DNA of 64,000 nt, from contig NZ_CP045200.1 of the NCBI RefSeq assembly GCF_018636735.1, forward strand, positions 806,001 to 870,000, in the 5' to 3' direction. The stretch is from Erythrobacter sp. 3-20A1M (GTDB lineage Bacteria > Pseudomonadota > Alphaproteobacteria > Sphingomonadales > Sphingomonadaceae). The position numbers were made by a program, and so were the translations under genes. Of the stretch, positions 44,163 to 52,648 are shown one piece after another. The notes under the pieces were generated by a model. The model saw only the letters and a list, made by a program, of their open reading frames with translations, did not search any database and had not been told where the DNA came from. Every line of letters starts with the position of its first letter. The stretch's first letter is position 1.

Positions 44163-45614
44163 CTAGCGCGGCTGGCGGCCGGTGCGCCCACGCGCATGGG
44201 GGCTGGGCTTCTGGCTGTTCCCGCGCGGGGTCGCCTCGACGCGGCGGGGCTGCCCTTCGGACCGGCCCTCGCCTTCACCATCGCGGCGACGGTTCGGATT
44301 GGGCTTGCCGCCACGCGCATTGTTGCGCTGGCCGCCGCGTCCCTGGCCGCCTTGGCCACCCTCGCGGCGCGGGCCACGATTGCCGCCACCGCGTTGACCG
44401 TCACGACCGCCGCGCGGTGCGCGCTCCTGCGGGGCGGAGCGCGTGCGCTCCTCTTCTTCCTCCACCACGGCGCGGAAGCCACTGGGGAGCGGAACCTTGG
44501 TCAGCGTGACCTTGGTCAGGCGCTGGATGTCGCGCAGGTAATCGCGTTCGTCCGGCGCGCACAGCGAGATCGCCATGCCCTCGCGCCCGGCGCGCGCGGT
44601 GCGGCCGATGCGGTGGACATATTGCTCGGCCACATTGGGCAGCTCGAAATTGAACACGTGGCTGACGCCCGGAATGTCGATCCCGCGCGCGGCGATATCG
44701 GTCGCGACCATGATCTTCACCTTGCCGCGGCGGAACTCGTCCAGCGCCCGCTCGCGCTGGGGCTGGCTCTTGTTGCCGTGGATGGCATTGGCACGGATAC
44801 CGGCCTGGCCCAGCTTCTTCACCACGCGGTCGGCGCCATGCTTGGTGCGGGTGAAGACCAGCACCAGATCCATGTCGCCGCTCGCAAAACCCTTCTGCAG
44901 CATCAGGGTCAGCAACGCCTGCTTCTCCGGCTGGTTGACGAAGGTGACGAACTGCTCGACCCGCTCGGCCGTGGTGGATTGCGGGGCGACCGAGACATGC
45001 GCGGGATTGCGCAGGTACTTGGCGGCGAGATCCTTGATCTGCTTGGGCATGGTGGCGGAGAACAGCAAGGTCTGCCGCCCTTCGGGCAGCAGGTCGACGA
45101 TCTTGCGCAGGGCATGGATGAAGCCGAGGTCGAGCATCTGATCGGCCTCGTCCAGGACCAGGATTTCCACCGCGCGCAGCGTCAGCACGCGCTGGTCGAT
45201 CAGGTCGATCAGGCGGCCCGGTGTCGCGACGAGGATATCGACCCCGCGCGACAGCTTCTGCCGATCCTTGCCGACGGAGGTGCCGCCGACCACGCTGGCC
45301 ACGGTCAGGCCCGACAGCGCGCCGTAATCGCGGGCGCTTTCGGCAATCTGGCCGGCGAGTTCGCGCGTCGGTGCGAGCACCAGCATGCGGCACGATTTGG
45401 CTGGCGCGCCGTGCTCGCCCGCCGACAGGCGATCGATCGAGGGCAGCATGAACGCCGCCGTCTTGCCGGTGCCGGTCTGCGCGATGCCGAGAAGGTCGCG
45501 CCCTTCCAGCACGGTGGGAATCGCCTGTTCCTGGATCGGCGTTGGGGCGGTGTAGTTCTTCAGGTCGAGCGCCTGGAGGATGGGCTGCGACAGCCCGAGA
45601 TCTTCGAATTTCAT
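44163..45614 (-). CDS. DEAD-box RNA helicase, RhlE-like
   Basis: A 483-residue ATP-dependent RNA helicase. Motifs in order: Q motif (FEDLGLSQPILQAL, TPIQEQAIP), Walker A AQTGTGKTA (Lys51), PTRELAGQ, VATPGRLIDL, DEAD in LVLDEADQMLD, SATMP, FTRTKHGADR, ATDIAARGIDIPGVSHV and HRIGRTARAG. The C-terminal 110 residues are a low-complexity Arg/Gly-rich tail that can bind RNA. The start at 45614 gives MKFEDLGL. It probably unwinds rRNA or mRNA during ribosome assembly or in the cold. It has a long AT-richer leader (45615-45870). Confidence 0.93.
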   Translation of the reverse strand: MKFEDLGLSQPILQALDLKNYTAPTPIQEQAIPTVLEGRDLLGIAQTGTGKTAAFMLPSIDRLSAGEHGAPAKSCRMLVLAPTRELAGQIAESARDYGALSGLTVASVVGGTSVGKDRQKLSRGVDILVATPGRLIDLIDQRVLTLRAVEILVLDEADQMLDLGFIHALRKIVDLLPEGRQTLLFSATMPKQIKDLAAKYLRNPAHVSVAPQSTTAERVEQFVTFVNQPEKQALLTLMLQKGFASGDMDLVLVFTRTKHGADRVVKKLGQAGIRANAIHGNKSQPQRERALDEFRRGKVKIMVATDIAARGIDIPGVSHVFNFELPNVAEQYVHRIGRTARAGREGMAISLCAPDERDYLRDIQRLTKVTLTKVPLPSGFRAVVEEEEERTRSAPQERAPRGGRDGQRGGGNRGPRREGGQGGQGRGGQRNNARGGKPNPNRRRDGEGEGRSEGQPRRVEATPRGNSQKPSPHARGRTGRQPR

Positions 45615-45870
45615 GTGTTTATGACTCGCAAAATATGCGTCGCGCACGAGCGAGTGCTCACGCGGGAAGCGGGGGTTGGAAGCGCCCGCGTGAAAGGAAG
45701 CTTTGAAAGAGGTTTGGAGGCGGGGCCGGTGCGGGAAAGGGCCGCTTCACGCTATCGGGTCCCCGCGAGTTGACGGGCAGATGGGCGCGAACGGCGCGAA
45801 AGTCAATGAAAAGCGCATGAAGTCCAAACCCGCGGTGCCGAAAGACGAGCCCTGGGCGCTTCTACCCGGC

Positions 45871-46200
45871 TCACACCCCGCGCATGTCCCGGCTCTCAGA
45901 CGGAATCTCCACCTCCAGCCCGTCGAGGTCCGGGGTCAGGTCGATCTGGCACGACAGGCGGCTGGTTGGACGCACGCCGTGGGCGAGGTCGAGCATGTCT
46001 TCCTCGTCCTCGCTTGCTGCGGGCAATTTAGCGAACCAGTCGCGCGCGACGACGACGTGGCAGGTGGAGCACGCCATCTGCCCTTCGCACGTCCCCTCCA
46101 GCGGCAGGCCCGCTGCCTGCCCGACGCGCAGCAGGTTGTCGCCCGGCTCCGCCTGCGCTTCGACCCGCCGGTCGTTCGCGGTAGTGAAGACGACCTTCAT
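45871..46200 (-). CDS. 2Fe-2S ferredoxin, adrenodoxin type
   Basis: A 109-residue electron carrier. Cluster ligands are C38, C44 and C47 (CEGQMACSTCHV) and C84 (RLSCQI), the C-x5-C-x2-C-x36-C pattern of adrenodoxin/Isc-type ferredoxins. It could serve iron-sulfur cluster assembly, cytochrome P450 or a hydroxylase; the neighbouring cysteine desulfurases favour the first. The start overlaps the desulfurase stop by 4 bp, so the two are coupled. Confidence 0.93.
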   Translation of the reverse strand: MKVVFTTANDRRVEAQAEPGDNLLRVGQAAGLPLEGTCEGQMACSTCHVVVARDWFAKLPAASEDEEDMLDLAHGVRPTSRLSCQIDLTPDLDGLEVEIPSESRDMRGV

Positions 46201-47288
46201 CGCTGGGCATCCGCCGCGGCGTTGATCAGATGCGCGGCTTCCTCGATCTCCTCGATCGTGGTGTAGCGCCCGAAGCCGAGGCGGATCGAGCTCTTCGCCT
46301 GCTTGTCCGACAGGCCGATCGCCTTCAGCACATGGCTGGGGCGCCCCGATCCACTGGCGCAGGCCGATCCGGCGGAAAACATCACGTCGCGGCAATCGCT
46401 CATCAGCCGGTTCACGTCGAGCCCCTTCTGCCGCAGATTGAGATTGCCGTGCCAGCGCGCTTCCTCGCTGCCGTTCAATGCCCAGTTCTGGCCGAAGAGC
46501 GCCCGCGCGCGCTGCCACAGCTCCTCGACATGCTCGGCGTCGCGCGTCATCCGCTCCTTCGCCTCCTGCGCCGCCGCGCCGAACCCTGCGCACAATGCCG
46601 GGCTGAGCGTGCCGGAGCGCAGGCCGGCCTCCTGCCCGCCGCCGGTCTGCACCTCGTTCAGCTCCAGCCCGCCGCGCACCCACAGCGCGCCGATGCCCTT
46701 GGGCCCATGGATCTTGTGCGCGCTGACCGCGATCATGTCGGCGCCGGTCACCTCGACCTTGCCGTAAGCTTGCACCGCGTCGCACAGATAGAGCGCGTTC
46801 GCGGCCTTCGCCTTGCGGTGCCAGTCGACCGTCGGCTGCACCGTGCCGATCTCGTTATTGACCTGCATCACCGCGACCAGCCGGGTGTCGTCGGGCAGGT
46901 CCTGCTTCGTATTGCACTGGCCGTTCTTGGCCACATTGAGTTCGTGGCACCGGCCGAGCGCGTGCGCGGTGTCGAGCACCGCGGCATGCTCGATCGCGGA
47001 GACGGAGATGGAACCCTGCGGCTCGCCTTCAGGCCGCGCGGTGCCGCGAATGGCGAGATTGATCGCCTCGGTCGCCCCGCTGGTGAAGATCACCCGCCCG
47101 CCTGCCGGGTACAGCGCCGCGACCTGATCGCGCGCGAACTCCACCGCGGCGGCCGCCTGCCGCCCCATCCGGTGCGGACTGTTGGGATTGCCGAACGCGG
47201 TCCCGCCCGGCCCGTCGAGCCAGCGCAGCATCGCATCGCGCGCCTCGGGCGCGAGGGGGGTAGTCGCCTGGTAGTCGAGGTAGATCAT
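46197..47288 (-). CDS. Cysteine desulfurase (NifS/IscS type), first of two
   Basis: A 363-residue PLP enzyme of class V aminotransferase fold that takes sulfur from cysteine for Fe-S clusters or tRNA thiolation. It starts MIYLDYQATTPLAPEAR. The PLP Lys192 is in SAHKIHGPKGIG, and the persulfide Cys310 is in FSAGSACASGSG. It is shorter than IscS (about 400) and lacks a clear basic C-terminal tail. The start at 47288 was chosen because it gives the conserved N-terminus; the REP pair lies just upstream. Confidence 0.93.
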   Translation of the reverse strand: MIYLDYQATTPLAPEARDAMLRWLDGPGGTAFGNPNSPHRMGRQAAAAVEFARDQVAALYPAGGRVIFTSGATEAINLAIRGTARPEGEPQGSISVSAIEHAAVLDTAHALGRCHELNVAKNGQCNTKQDLPDDTRLVAVMQVNNEIGTVQPTVDWHRKAKAANALYLCDAVQAYGKVEVTGADMIAVSAHKIHGPKGIGALWVRGGLELNEVQTGGGQEAGLRSGTLSPALCAGFGAAAQEAKERMTRDAEHVEELWQRARALFGQNWALNGSEEARWHGNLNLRQKGLDVNRLMSDCRDVMFSAGSACASGSGRPSHVLKAIGLSDKQAKSSIRLGFGRYTTIEEIEEAAHLINAAADAQR

Positions 47289-47313
47289 AATATCGTGCTC
47301 ACCCTGCCCTAAC

Positions 47314-47401
47314 CGTCGCCCCGGACTCGATCCGGGGCTGGGCTTTACCTTTCGCACTGCGCCCGAAGGTAGCCTTGCCCCGGATCAAGTCCGGGGCGAC
47401 G
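47314..47401. repeat. REP-like inverted repeat pair
   Basis: A 24-bp unit at 47314-47337 (beginning CGTCGCCCCGGACTCGATC) and its near-perfect reverse complement at 47378-47401 (one mismatch) flank a 40-bp centre. Each unit is itself palindromic in its CCCCGGA...TCCGGGG core. This is the architecture of repetitive extragenic palindromes, and I recall such GTCGCCCCGG units as frequent in related genomes. It lies between the two leftward cysteine desulfurase genes, where a long RNA hairpin could form. Confidence 0.8.
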
Positions 47402-47423
47402 AGATAGAGGGGAATAGGGAAGA

Positions 47424-48413
47424 TCATGCCTTTGCCAGATCAAGCCAGACCTCACAGAAGCGTTCCACCTCAGCGCGTGTGGTGTTCCAGCCAAAGCTGA
47501 CGCGAATCGTATTGGTAGCGACCTCGGGTTCGACCTGCATCGCCTCCAGCACCCGGCTCGTCTTCATCGTCCCGCTCGAGCAGGCAGAGCCCTGAGACAC
47601 CGCGATCCCTGCCATATCGAAGCGCATGACCTGCGCGGTAGCCGACATGTTCGGCATGGCAAGGGCGCGGATGTAGGGGGTCGGGTCGGACAGATCATCG
47701 GACAGCCATGTACCGCCAACGGCGCGGCATTCGCTGGCAAGGCGGTCGAGCGGTTCGAGCACTCCCGGGTCGATATAGGGGCTCCCGCACGCCTCTAGCG
47801 CCGCAACCATTCCGAGCGCGCCGGGCAGGTTCTCGGTCCCCCGGCGATAGCCACGTTCCTGCCCTCCACTGGGGTGGAGCAGGGCATAATCCTTCACTAG
47901 CAGCGCACCGACGCCGATAGGGCCGCCGAACTTGTGCGCCGAGACGATGGCCATGTCGGATGGCGGGACCGCGAATTTTCCCGCGCTCTGGGCGCAATCT
48001 GTCAGCAGCAGGGCACCGTTGTCATGGATGGTTTGTCCGATCCGAGCCAGCCCCTGCCGGTTGCCGGTTTCCGAATTGATGTGCTGCACCGCGACGAGGG
48101 TGCGATGTTCGGTCAGGGACGTGCTGAGCAGCTGGGCATCCACGGCTCCGTCCTTCCCGACCGGAAAGGTGAAATCGACCATATCGGACATCAACGCATC
48201 ATGCTCGACGCTGGACATATAGGTTACCGGGGCAGCTGCATGACCTTGCGCCAGCGAAGCCGCCTCGCTCGCACCACTGGTAAAGATAACCTCGCCATCC
48301 CACCCCAGCGCCGTCTTCACCCGCTCGCGCGCGTCCTCCAGCGCGGCGCGCGCGCGGCGCCCCTCCGCATGAGGGCTCGACGGATTGGCCCACAGCCGGA
48401 ACCCCTCCTCCAT
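47424..48413 (-). CDS. Cysteine desulfurase family protein, second copy, start codon unclear
   Basis: From the first ATG (48413) 329 codons encode the PLP domain: SAHKFGGPIGVGALLV with the PLP lysine and GSACSSGTMKTSR with the reactive Cys. The conserved N-terminal segment (DRIYLDHAATTPLRPEAR) is encoded in frame upstream, from about 48473, but the frame opens at TGA (48492-48494) and contains no ATG, GTG or TTG before 48413. Either a rare start (ATC at 48477-48479, with AAGGG before it) is used, or one C too many in the CCCC run (48474-48477) hides a normal frame. Without the missing residues the enzyme would likely be inactive. Confidence 0.8.
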   Translation of the reverse strand: MEEGFRLWANPSSPHAEGRRARAALEDARERVKTALGWDGEVIFTSGASEAASLAQGHAAAPVTYMSSVEHDALMSDMVDFTFPVGKDGAVDAQLLSTSLTEHRTLVAVQHINSETGNRQGLARIGQTIHDNGALLLTDCAQSAGKFAVPPSDMAIVSAHKFGGPIGVGALLVKDYALLHPSGGQERGYRRGTENLPGALGMVAALEACGSPYIDPGVLEPLDRLASECRAVGGTWLSDDLSDPTPYIRALAMPNMSATAQVMRFDMAGIAVSQGSACSSGTMKTSRVLEAMQVEPEVATNTIRVSFGWNTTRAEVERFCEVWLDLAKA

Positions 48414-48500
48414 CGCCGCCCGTGCCTCGGGGCGCAGCGGCGTGGTGGCGGCATGGTCGAGATAGATGCGATCGGGGATCGGCGGCGCCCTTCAATCCAA

Positions 48501-48528
48501 TTGCGAAATCGTGAGAAAAACCTATATA
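48501..48528 (+). promoter_or_regulatory. Candidate promoter of the alpha/beta hydrolase gene
   Basis: TTGCGA (48501-48506), a 16-bp spacer and TATATA (48523-48528) form a good sigma70-like promoter, 58 bp before the start codon. It lies directly against the 5' end of the divergent cysteine desulfurase. Confidence 0.5.
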
Positions 48529-48585
48529 GCGCGCACCCTCGGCGCGTCACCCCGCGCCGGCTCAATCTCGTCAGGTGCCTCTCCC

Positions 48586-49242
48586 ATGCCCACCGTCATC
48601 TTTCCCGGCCCCGAAGGCCGCCTCGAAGGCCGTTTCTCCCCGCCGCCGCGCCCACGCGCGCCGGTCGCGATGATCCTGCACCCACACCCGCAGGGCGGCG
48701 GCACGATGAACGAGCAAATTACGCAGCGTCTCTACAAGACCTTCGTCGATCGCGGCTTCGCCACGTTGCGCTTCAATTTCCGCGGCGTCGGCCGCAGCCA
48801 GGGCAGCTTCGACAATGGCGTGGGCGAATTGTCCGATGCCGCCGCCGCGCTCGACTGGATTCAGTCGATCCACGAGGAAGCGCAGGTGACCTGGGTCGCG
48901 GGCGTCAGCTTCGGCGCGCTGATCGGCATGCAGCTGCTGATGCGCCGCCCCGAAATCCGCGGCTGGATCAGCGTCGGCGCGCCGGCGAGCATGTACGATT
49001 TCAGCTTCCTCGCCCCCTGCCCGGCCAGCGGCATCTTCATCCACGGCGCACAGGACACCGTCGTGCAGCCCAACGCGGTGACCAAGCTGGTCGAGAAGTT
49101 GCGTACGCAGAAGCACATCACCGTGCACCATGAGGAAATCCCGCGCGCGAACCATTTCTTCGAAAACGAGCAGGCCGAACTGATGGCCTCGGTCGACAAT
49201 TACCTCGACTTCCGTCTCGATCCGAGCTGCCCGATCACCTGA
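48586..49242 (+). CDS. Alpha/beta hydrolase
   Basis: A 218-residue hydrolase of the compact alpha/beta fold. HPHPQGGGTMNEQIT, FNFRGVGRSQGSFD and SLP-like core segments are present, and the nucleophile elbow is GVSFGALIG (Ser in GxSxG, about residue 106). The Asp/His pair is probably in GAQDTVV and RANHFF. Genes of this type are frequently found next to Fe-S assembly (suf) genes in alphaproteobacteria; here it is divergent from a cysteine desulfurase. The start at 48586 gives MPTVIFPGPEG; upstream codons are not conserved-looking. Confidence 0.9.
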   Translation: MPTVIFPGPEGRLEGRFSPPPRPRAPVAMILHPHPQGGGTMNEQITQRLYKTFVDRGFATLRFNFRGVGRSQGSFDNGVGELSDAAAALDWIQSIHEEAQVTWVAGVSFGALIGMQLLMRRPEIRGWISVGAPASMYDFSFLAPCPASGIFIHGAQDTVVQPNAVTKLVEKLRTQKHITVHHEEIPRANHFFENEQAELMASVDNYLDFRLDPSCPIT

Positions 49243-49342
49243 TCGGGCGGCTGCGCACACGCCGCTGACCCGCCTTACCGTAGCGTAAAGTGGCGATTTG
49301 CCACGCGATTGCGCTTGGTGAAACGACGTAACGATGTAACAT

Positions 49343-49387
49343 TCTCCTTAGGAGACGCCGGCTCGAACCGGCGCCGCAAAGAGGAGA
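49343..49387 (+). promoter_or_regulatory. tonB leader with competing hairpins around the ribosome binding site
   Basis: TCTCC (49343-49347) can pair with GGAGA (49351-49355). The longer TCTCCT (49343-49348) is also complementary to AGGAGA of the actual ribosome binding site (49382-49387). Between them CGCCGG-CTCGAA-CCGGCG (49356-49373) forms a stable hairpin. Exchange between the two pairings could gate translation. The complementarities are seen; the regulation is inferred. Confidence 0.35.
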
Positions 49388-49393
49388 GTTGCC

Positions 49394-50089
49394 ATGGCTT
49401 ACGCACAATCGGGCGATCCCCGCAGCCGCGCGACCGCTGTCGTGACCGTCGTCGCGGTCCACGGGGGGCTCGGCGCGCTGCTGTTATACGGGTTGGCGGC
49501 GAACGGCGTCATCAAGATCGAGGAGCCGAAACTGGTCGGCGGGCAGATTCCCATCGCCCCGCCGCCACCGCCCGATCCCACGCCGACGCAGCAGGTCCAG
49601 CCGAAAGACAGTGCGGCCGCGCCCAAGCCATACGCGCCGACCCCCGTCCTTACCTTCACGCCCGGTCCGGCAGTCGACACCACGGATGTGTTCCCGCAAC
49701 CCTTGCCCACCAGTTTCCCGACTGCGGGCAGCGGCGGCATCGGCGGCACGGGCGTAGGCGAGACGCCGCTACCCACGCCCCAGCCTAGCTTCGACCCGGT
49801 CCCGGCGCGCGTCGCCAACGACGCGGGCAGCTGGGTCACCCAGAGCGATTACCGCACGTCGTGGATCACGCGCGAATGGGCGGGCACGGCGAGCTTCCGC
49901 CTCAGCATCGGCACCGACGGGAAGGTGAAGCAATGTTCCATCACCCGCTCCACCGGCCACGCCGCGCTGGACGATGCGACCTGCGCGCTGGTCAGCAAAC
50001 GGGCGAAGTTCAAGCCCGCGACCGGCAGCAGCGGCGCGAAGGTGGCGGGCAGCTACACCGGCTCGGTGCGCTGGCAGATTCCGCGCTAG
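49394..50089 (+). CDS. Energy transducer TonB family protein
   Basis: A 231-residue inner-membrane-anchored protein. One N-terminal membrane helix (about 14-36, VVTVVAVHGGLGALLLYGL) is followed by a Pro-rich linker spanning the periplasm (PPPPPDPTPTQQVQP). The C-terminal TonB domain has TASFRLSIGTDGKVKQCSIT and ALDDATCALVSKRAKFKPA. It would transmit proton-motive energy via ExbB/ExbD (not here) to outer membrane receptors. Two cysteines in the C-terminal domain may form a disulfide. Confidence 0.9.
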   Translation: MAYAQSGDPRSRATAVVTVVAVHGGLGALLLYGLAANGVIKIEEPKLVGGQIPIAPPPPPDPTPTQQVQPKDSAAAPKPYAPTPVLTFTPGPAVDTTDVFPQPLPTSFPTAGSGGIGGTGVGETPLPTPQPSFDPVPARVANDAGSWVTQSDYRTSWITREWAGTASFRLSIGTDGKVKQCSITRSTGHAALDDATCALVSKRAKFKPATGSSGAKVAGSYTGSVRWQIPR

Positions 50090-50295
50090 GGTGCTTCCCG
50101 GCCCGGAACGCGATCCACCGGGGCGGCACCGTCCGCCCCGGGCAGGGTCCAGATGGCGATATTGACCACCGCGATCGCGGCGAGGACCAGCATCAGCAGC
50201 GCCTGCTTGCGCACCCCGCGCCGCCACAGGACGACTGCGCCCAGGGTCAGGGCGATGGTCGCGAGGACGAGGAGCGAGAGAACGGCGGACAGCAT
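50086..50295 (-). CDS. Small membrane protein, unknown
   Basis: A 69-residue protein with two hydrophobic helices (about 2-22, SAVLSLLVLATIALTLGAVVL, and 30-50, ALLMLVLAAIAVVNIAIW) joined by the basic turn WRRGVRKQ. It is convergent with tonB, overlapping it by 4 bp. The ATG at 50295 was chosen because the upstream frame has no features. No family was recognised. Confidence 0.6.
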   Translation of the reverse strand: MLSAVLSLLVLATIALTLGAVVLWRRGVRKQALLMLVLAAIAVVNIAIWTLPGADGAAPVDRVPGREAP

Positions 50296-50401
50296 TGCCC
50301 GCGCATAGCCCGCGTGGGCCCGCCAAGGAACCCGAAAGCCATACCGAGCGCTTCTGTCGGCAAGCGGCGCGTCGTGCGCGCGCCATGACAGGAGCGAGAC
50401 C

Positions 50402-50740
50402 ATGAGTACTTTCACCGCCATCACCCGGGCGATCTTCGGCGACGACCACACGACCGCGCCCCCTTCGGCCCCGCCGGTGGAGGACCCGCAGCTGATCGAT
50501 CTGGAAAACCATTTCGATTCAATGCCGGGGGCCGATCACCTGAACTGGCGCACCTCGGTCAGCGACCTGCTCGAATTGCTGGGCGTGGAGCACGATCCCG
50601 AAAGCCGCGCCGCGTTGGCGCGAGAGCTGGGTGCGACCGAGTGGACCGGCACACCGGAAGACGATGCCTGGCTGCACGCGCGGCTGATGCGCGGGATCGA
50701 ACATAACGGCGCGCGGGTCCCGCCCGAATTCACGGAGTGA
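50402..50740 (+). CDS. DUF3597 domain-containing protein
   Basis: A 112-residue protein. The C-terminal 75 residues (LNWRTSVSDLLELLGVEHDPESRAALARELG, then DAWLHARLMRGIEHNGARVP) match the DUF3597 fold; the N-terminal 30 residues are flexible and Pro-rich. DUF3597 is a small helical domain of unknown function, sometimes found fused to peptidoglycan-binding domains. It is monocistronic and followed 36 bp later by the DUF885 gene. Confidence 0.87.
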   Translation: MSTFTAITRAIFGDDHTTAPPSAPPVEDPQLIDLENHFDSMPGADHLNWRTSVSDLLELLGVEHDPESRAALARELGATEWTGTPEDDAWLHARLMRGIEHNGARVPPEFTE

Positions 50741-50776
50741 TTTGACAGCTTCCGGGGGCCGGGCCAAACCGCTGGA

Positions 50777-52627
50777 ATGAGCTACAAAACCTTCGACATC
50801 TCGCGTCGCCAGATCCTCCACGGGGTCGGCGCGACGTCCGCCCTCGCCCTGACCGGATGCGCCGCCACCCGGGCGGCCCCTTCCACCCGCCCGGTCGCCA
50901 CGGCCCCCGACGAAAGGCTCGATCAAATCGCGTACGGCATGTTCGAGCACGAGCCCGAGCGCGCCACCTCGGCGGGCGTCGACACGGGCGAGCACGCCGG
51001 CTTGCGCGGACGGCTGGAGGATCAGTCGGCGCAGGGGCAGCAGGAATACGCGCAATATCTGCGCTGGGTCGTCGACCAGATGGACGGCTATCCGGAAGGG
51101 TCGCTGAATGCCGACCAGCTGACCAGTTTCGAGGTGGTGCGCAGCGCCTTCCGCACCGCGATCGACGGGTTCGCCCTGCCCTATGGCGATGTTGCCGTCG
51201 GCAGCTGGCGCAACGCACCCTATGTCGTGATCCAGAACGTCGGCAGCTATCTCGACCTGCCGCGCTTCCTCGATACCGACCAGCCGCTGTCGAGCGCGCA
51301 GGACGTCGATTTCTACATGTCGCGGCTGAATGCCATTCCCGGCGTGCTGGCGGGCGAGTTGGGCCGTATCCAGTCCGCCCGCGCGATGGGCGTGGTGCCT
51401 CCCGACTTCCTGTTGAAGAAGGCGATCGGGCAGATGGAAAGCACGCTCGCCGACGCGCGCGGCGGGACGCTGTTCGTCGCGGCGCTGAAGGAGCGCCTTG
51501 CCAAGGCCGGGCTTCCCACCGCGCAGGTCGACGCGGCGGAGCGCGCGGTGACCGGGCCGATCGCCGCCGGGCTGGCCGCCCAGCTGGAGGAGCTGCGCGC
51601 GCAGGCCGCCATCGCCACGTCAGACCCCGGCATGTGGGCGCGCCCGCGCGGCGAGGAATGGTATCGCTGGGGCCTGCGCGCCAGCACCACCACTCCCCTG
51701 ACGCCCGACGAGGTGCACGAGCGCGGGCTGGAAGAGCTGGCCGCGCTGCACGCACGCATGGAGCCGATCCTGCAGGAAATCGGCTATACCAAGGGCTCGG
51801 TCGGGCAGCGGATGCAGGCGTTGAGCCAGGACCCGCGCTACAAGTTCGCTCCCGGCGATCCCGGGCGCAAGCAGATCCTGGATTTCATCCACGACCGGAT
51901 CGACTGGATCACCGCGCAGATGCCGCGCGCTTTCGACACGCTGGTCGATCCGCGGCTGGTGGTAAGGCGTCTGCCGCTGGCGGAGGAACCGGGCGCGCCG
52001 GGCGCCTATGGCGGCGCGGGCAGCAAGGACGGCAGCATTCCGGGGCGGATGTGGATCAACCTTCGCACCACCGACCTGCACCGCAAATACGACCTCGCCG
52101 ACCTGGTCTATCACGAGACGATCCCCGGCCATGTGTGGGAAGGCGAATTCTCGAACCGGCTACCGCTGATCCGCTCGGTCCTCGCCTTCAACGCCTTCTC
52201 CGAAGGGTGGGCGCTCTATGGCGAGCAGCTGGCCGACGAGCTGGGTGCGTACGACGATTTCAAGGTCGGGCGGCTGGGCTATCTCCAGAGCCTGGCCTTT
52301 CGCGCCTGCCGTATGGTCGTCGACACCGGGCTCCATCACAAGCGGTGGAGCCGCGCGCAGGCGGTCGATTTCTTCGTGCAGCGCAACGGTTCGAAGCGCG
52401 AGGAGGTCGAAAGCGAGGTCGACCGCTATTGCAGCTGGCCCGGTCAGGCCTGCGGCTACAAGGTCGGCCATAGCGAGATCGTGCGTCAGCGCATGCGGGC
52501 GAAGGATGCGCTGGGCGCGGCCTACGATCTGAAAGCGTTCGACGATGCGGTCGTGCTGGGCGGCAATTCCCCGCTCGACGTGATGGCGAAGAATGTGGGT
52601 CGCTATATCGAGAGGGCGCGCGCATAA
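50777..52627 (+). CDS. DUF885 family protein, Tat-exported lipoprotein
   Basis: A 616-residue metallopeptidase-like protein. The N-terminus has a twin-arginine motif (ISRRQILHG), a hydrophobic stretch and lipobox LTGC (Cys at about 28), so it is likely a Tat-exported lipoprotein. The DUF885 zinc motif YHETIPGH (HExxxxH) lies near residue 445, with the downstream FSEGWALYGEQLADELG providing a Glu. The substrate of these putative carboxypeptidases is not known. The next gene, a second peptidase-like protein, is 21 bp downstream. Confidence 0.88.
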   Translation: MSYKTFDISRRQILHGVGATSALALTGCAATRAAPSTRPVATAPDERLDQIAYGMFEHEPERATSAGVDTGEHAGLRGRLEDQSAQGQQEYAQYLRWVVDQMDGYPEGSLNADQLTSFEVVRSAFRTAIDGFALPYGDVAVGSWRNAPYVVIQNVGSYLDLPRFLDTDQPLSSAQDVDFYMSRLNAIPGVLAGELGRIQSARAMGVVPPDFLLKKAIGQMESTLADARGGTLFVAALKERLAKAGLPTAQVDAAERAVTGPIAAGLAAQLEELRAQAAIATSDPGMWARPRGEEWYRWGLRASTTTPLTPDEVHERGLEELAALHARMEPILQEIGYTKGSVGQRMQALSQDPRYKFAPGDPGRKQILDFIHDRIDWITAQMPRAFDTLVDPRLVVRRLPLAEEPGAPGAYGGAGSKDGSIPGRMWINLRTTDLHRKYDLADLVYHETIPGHVWEGEFSNRLPLIRSVLAFNAFSEGWALYGEQLADELGAYDDFKVGRLGYLQSLAFRACRMVVDTGLHHKRWSRAQAVDFFVQRNGSKREEVESEVDRYCSWPGQACGYKVGHSEIVRQRMRAKDALGAAYDLKAFDDAVVLGGNSPLDVMAKNVGRYIERARA

Positions 52628-52648
52628 TAGGCTGAGGCAACCGGGGGG

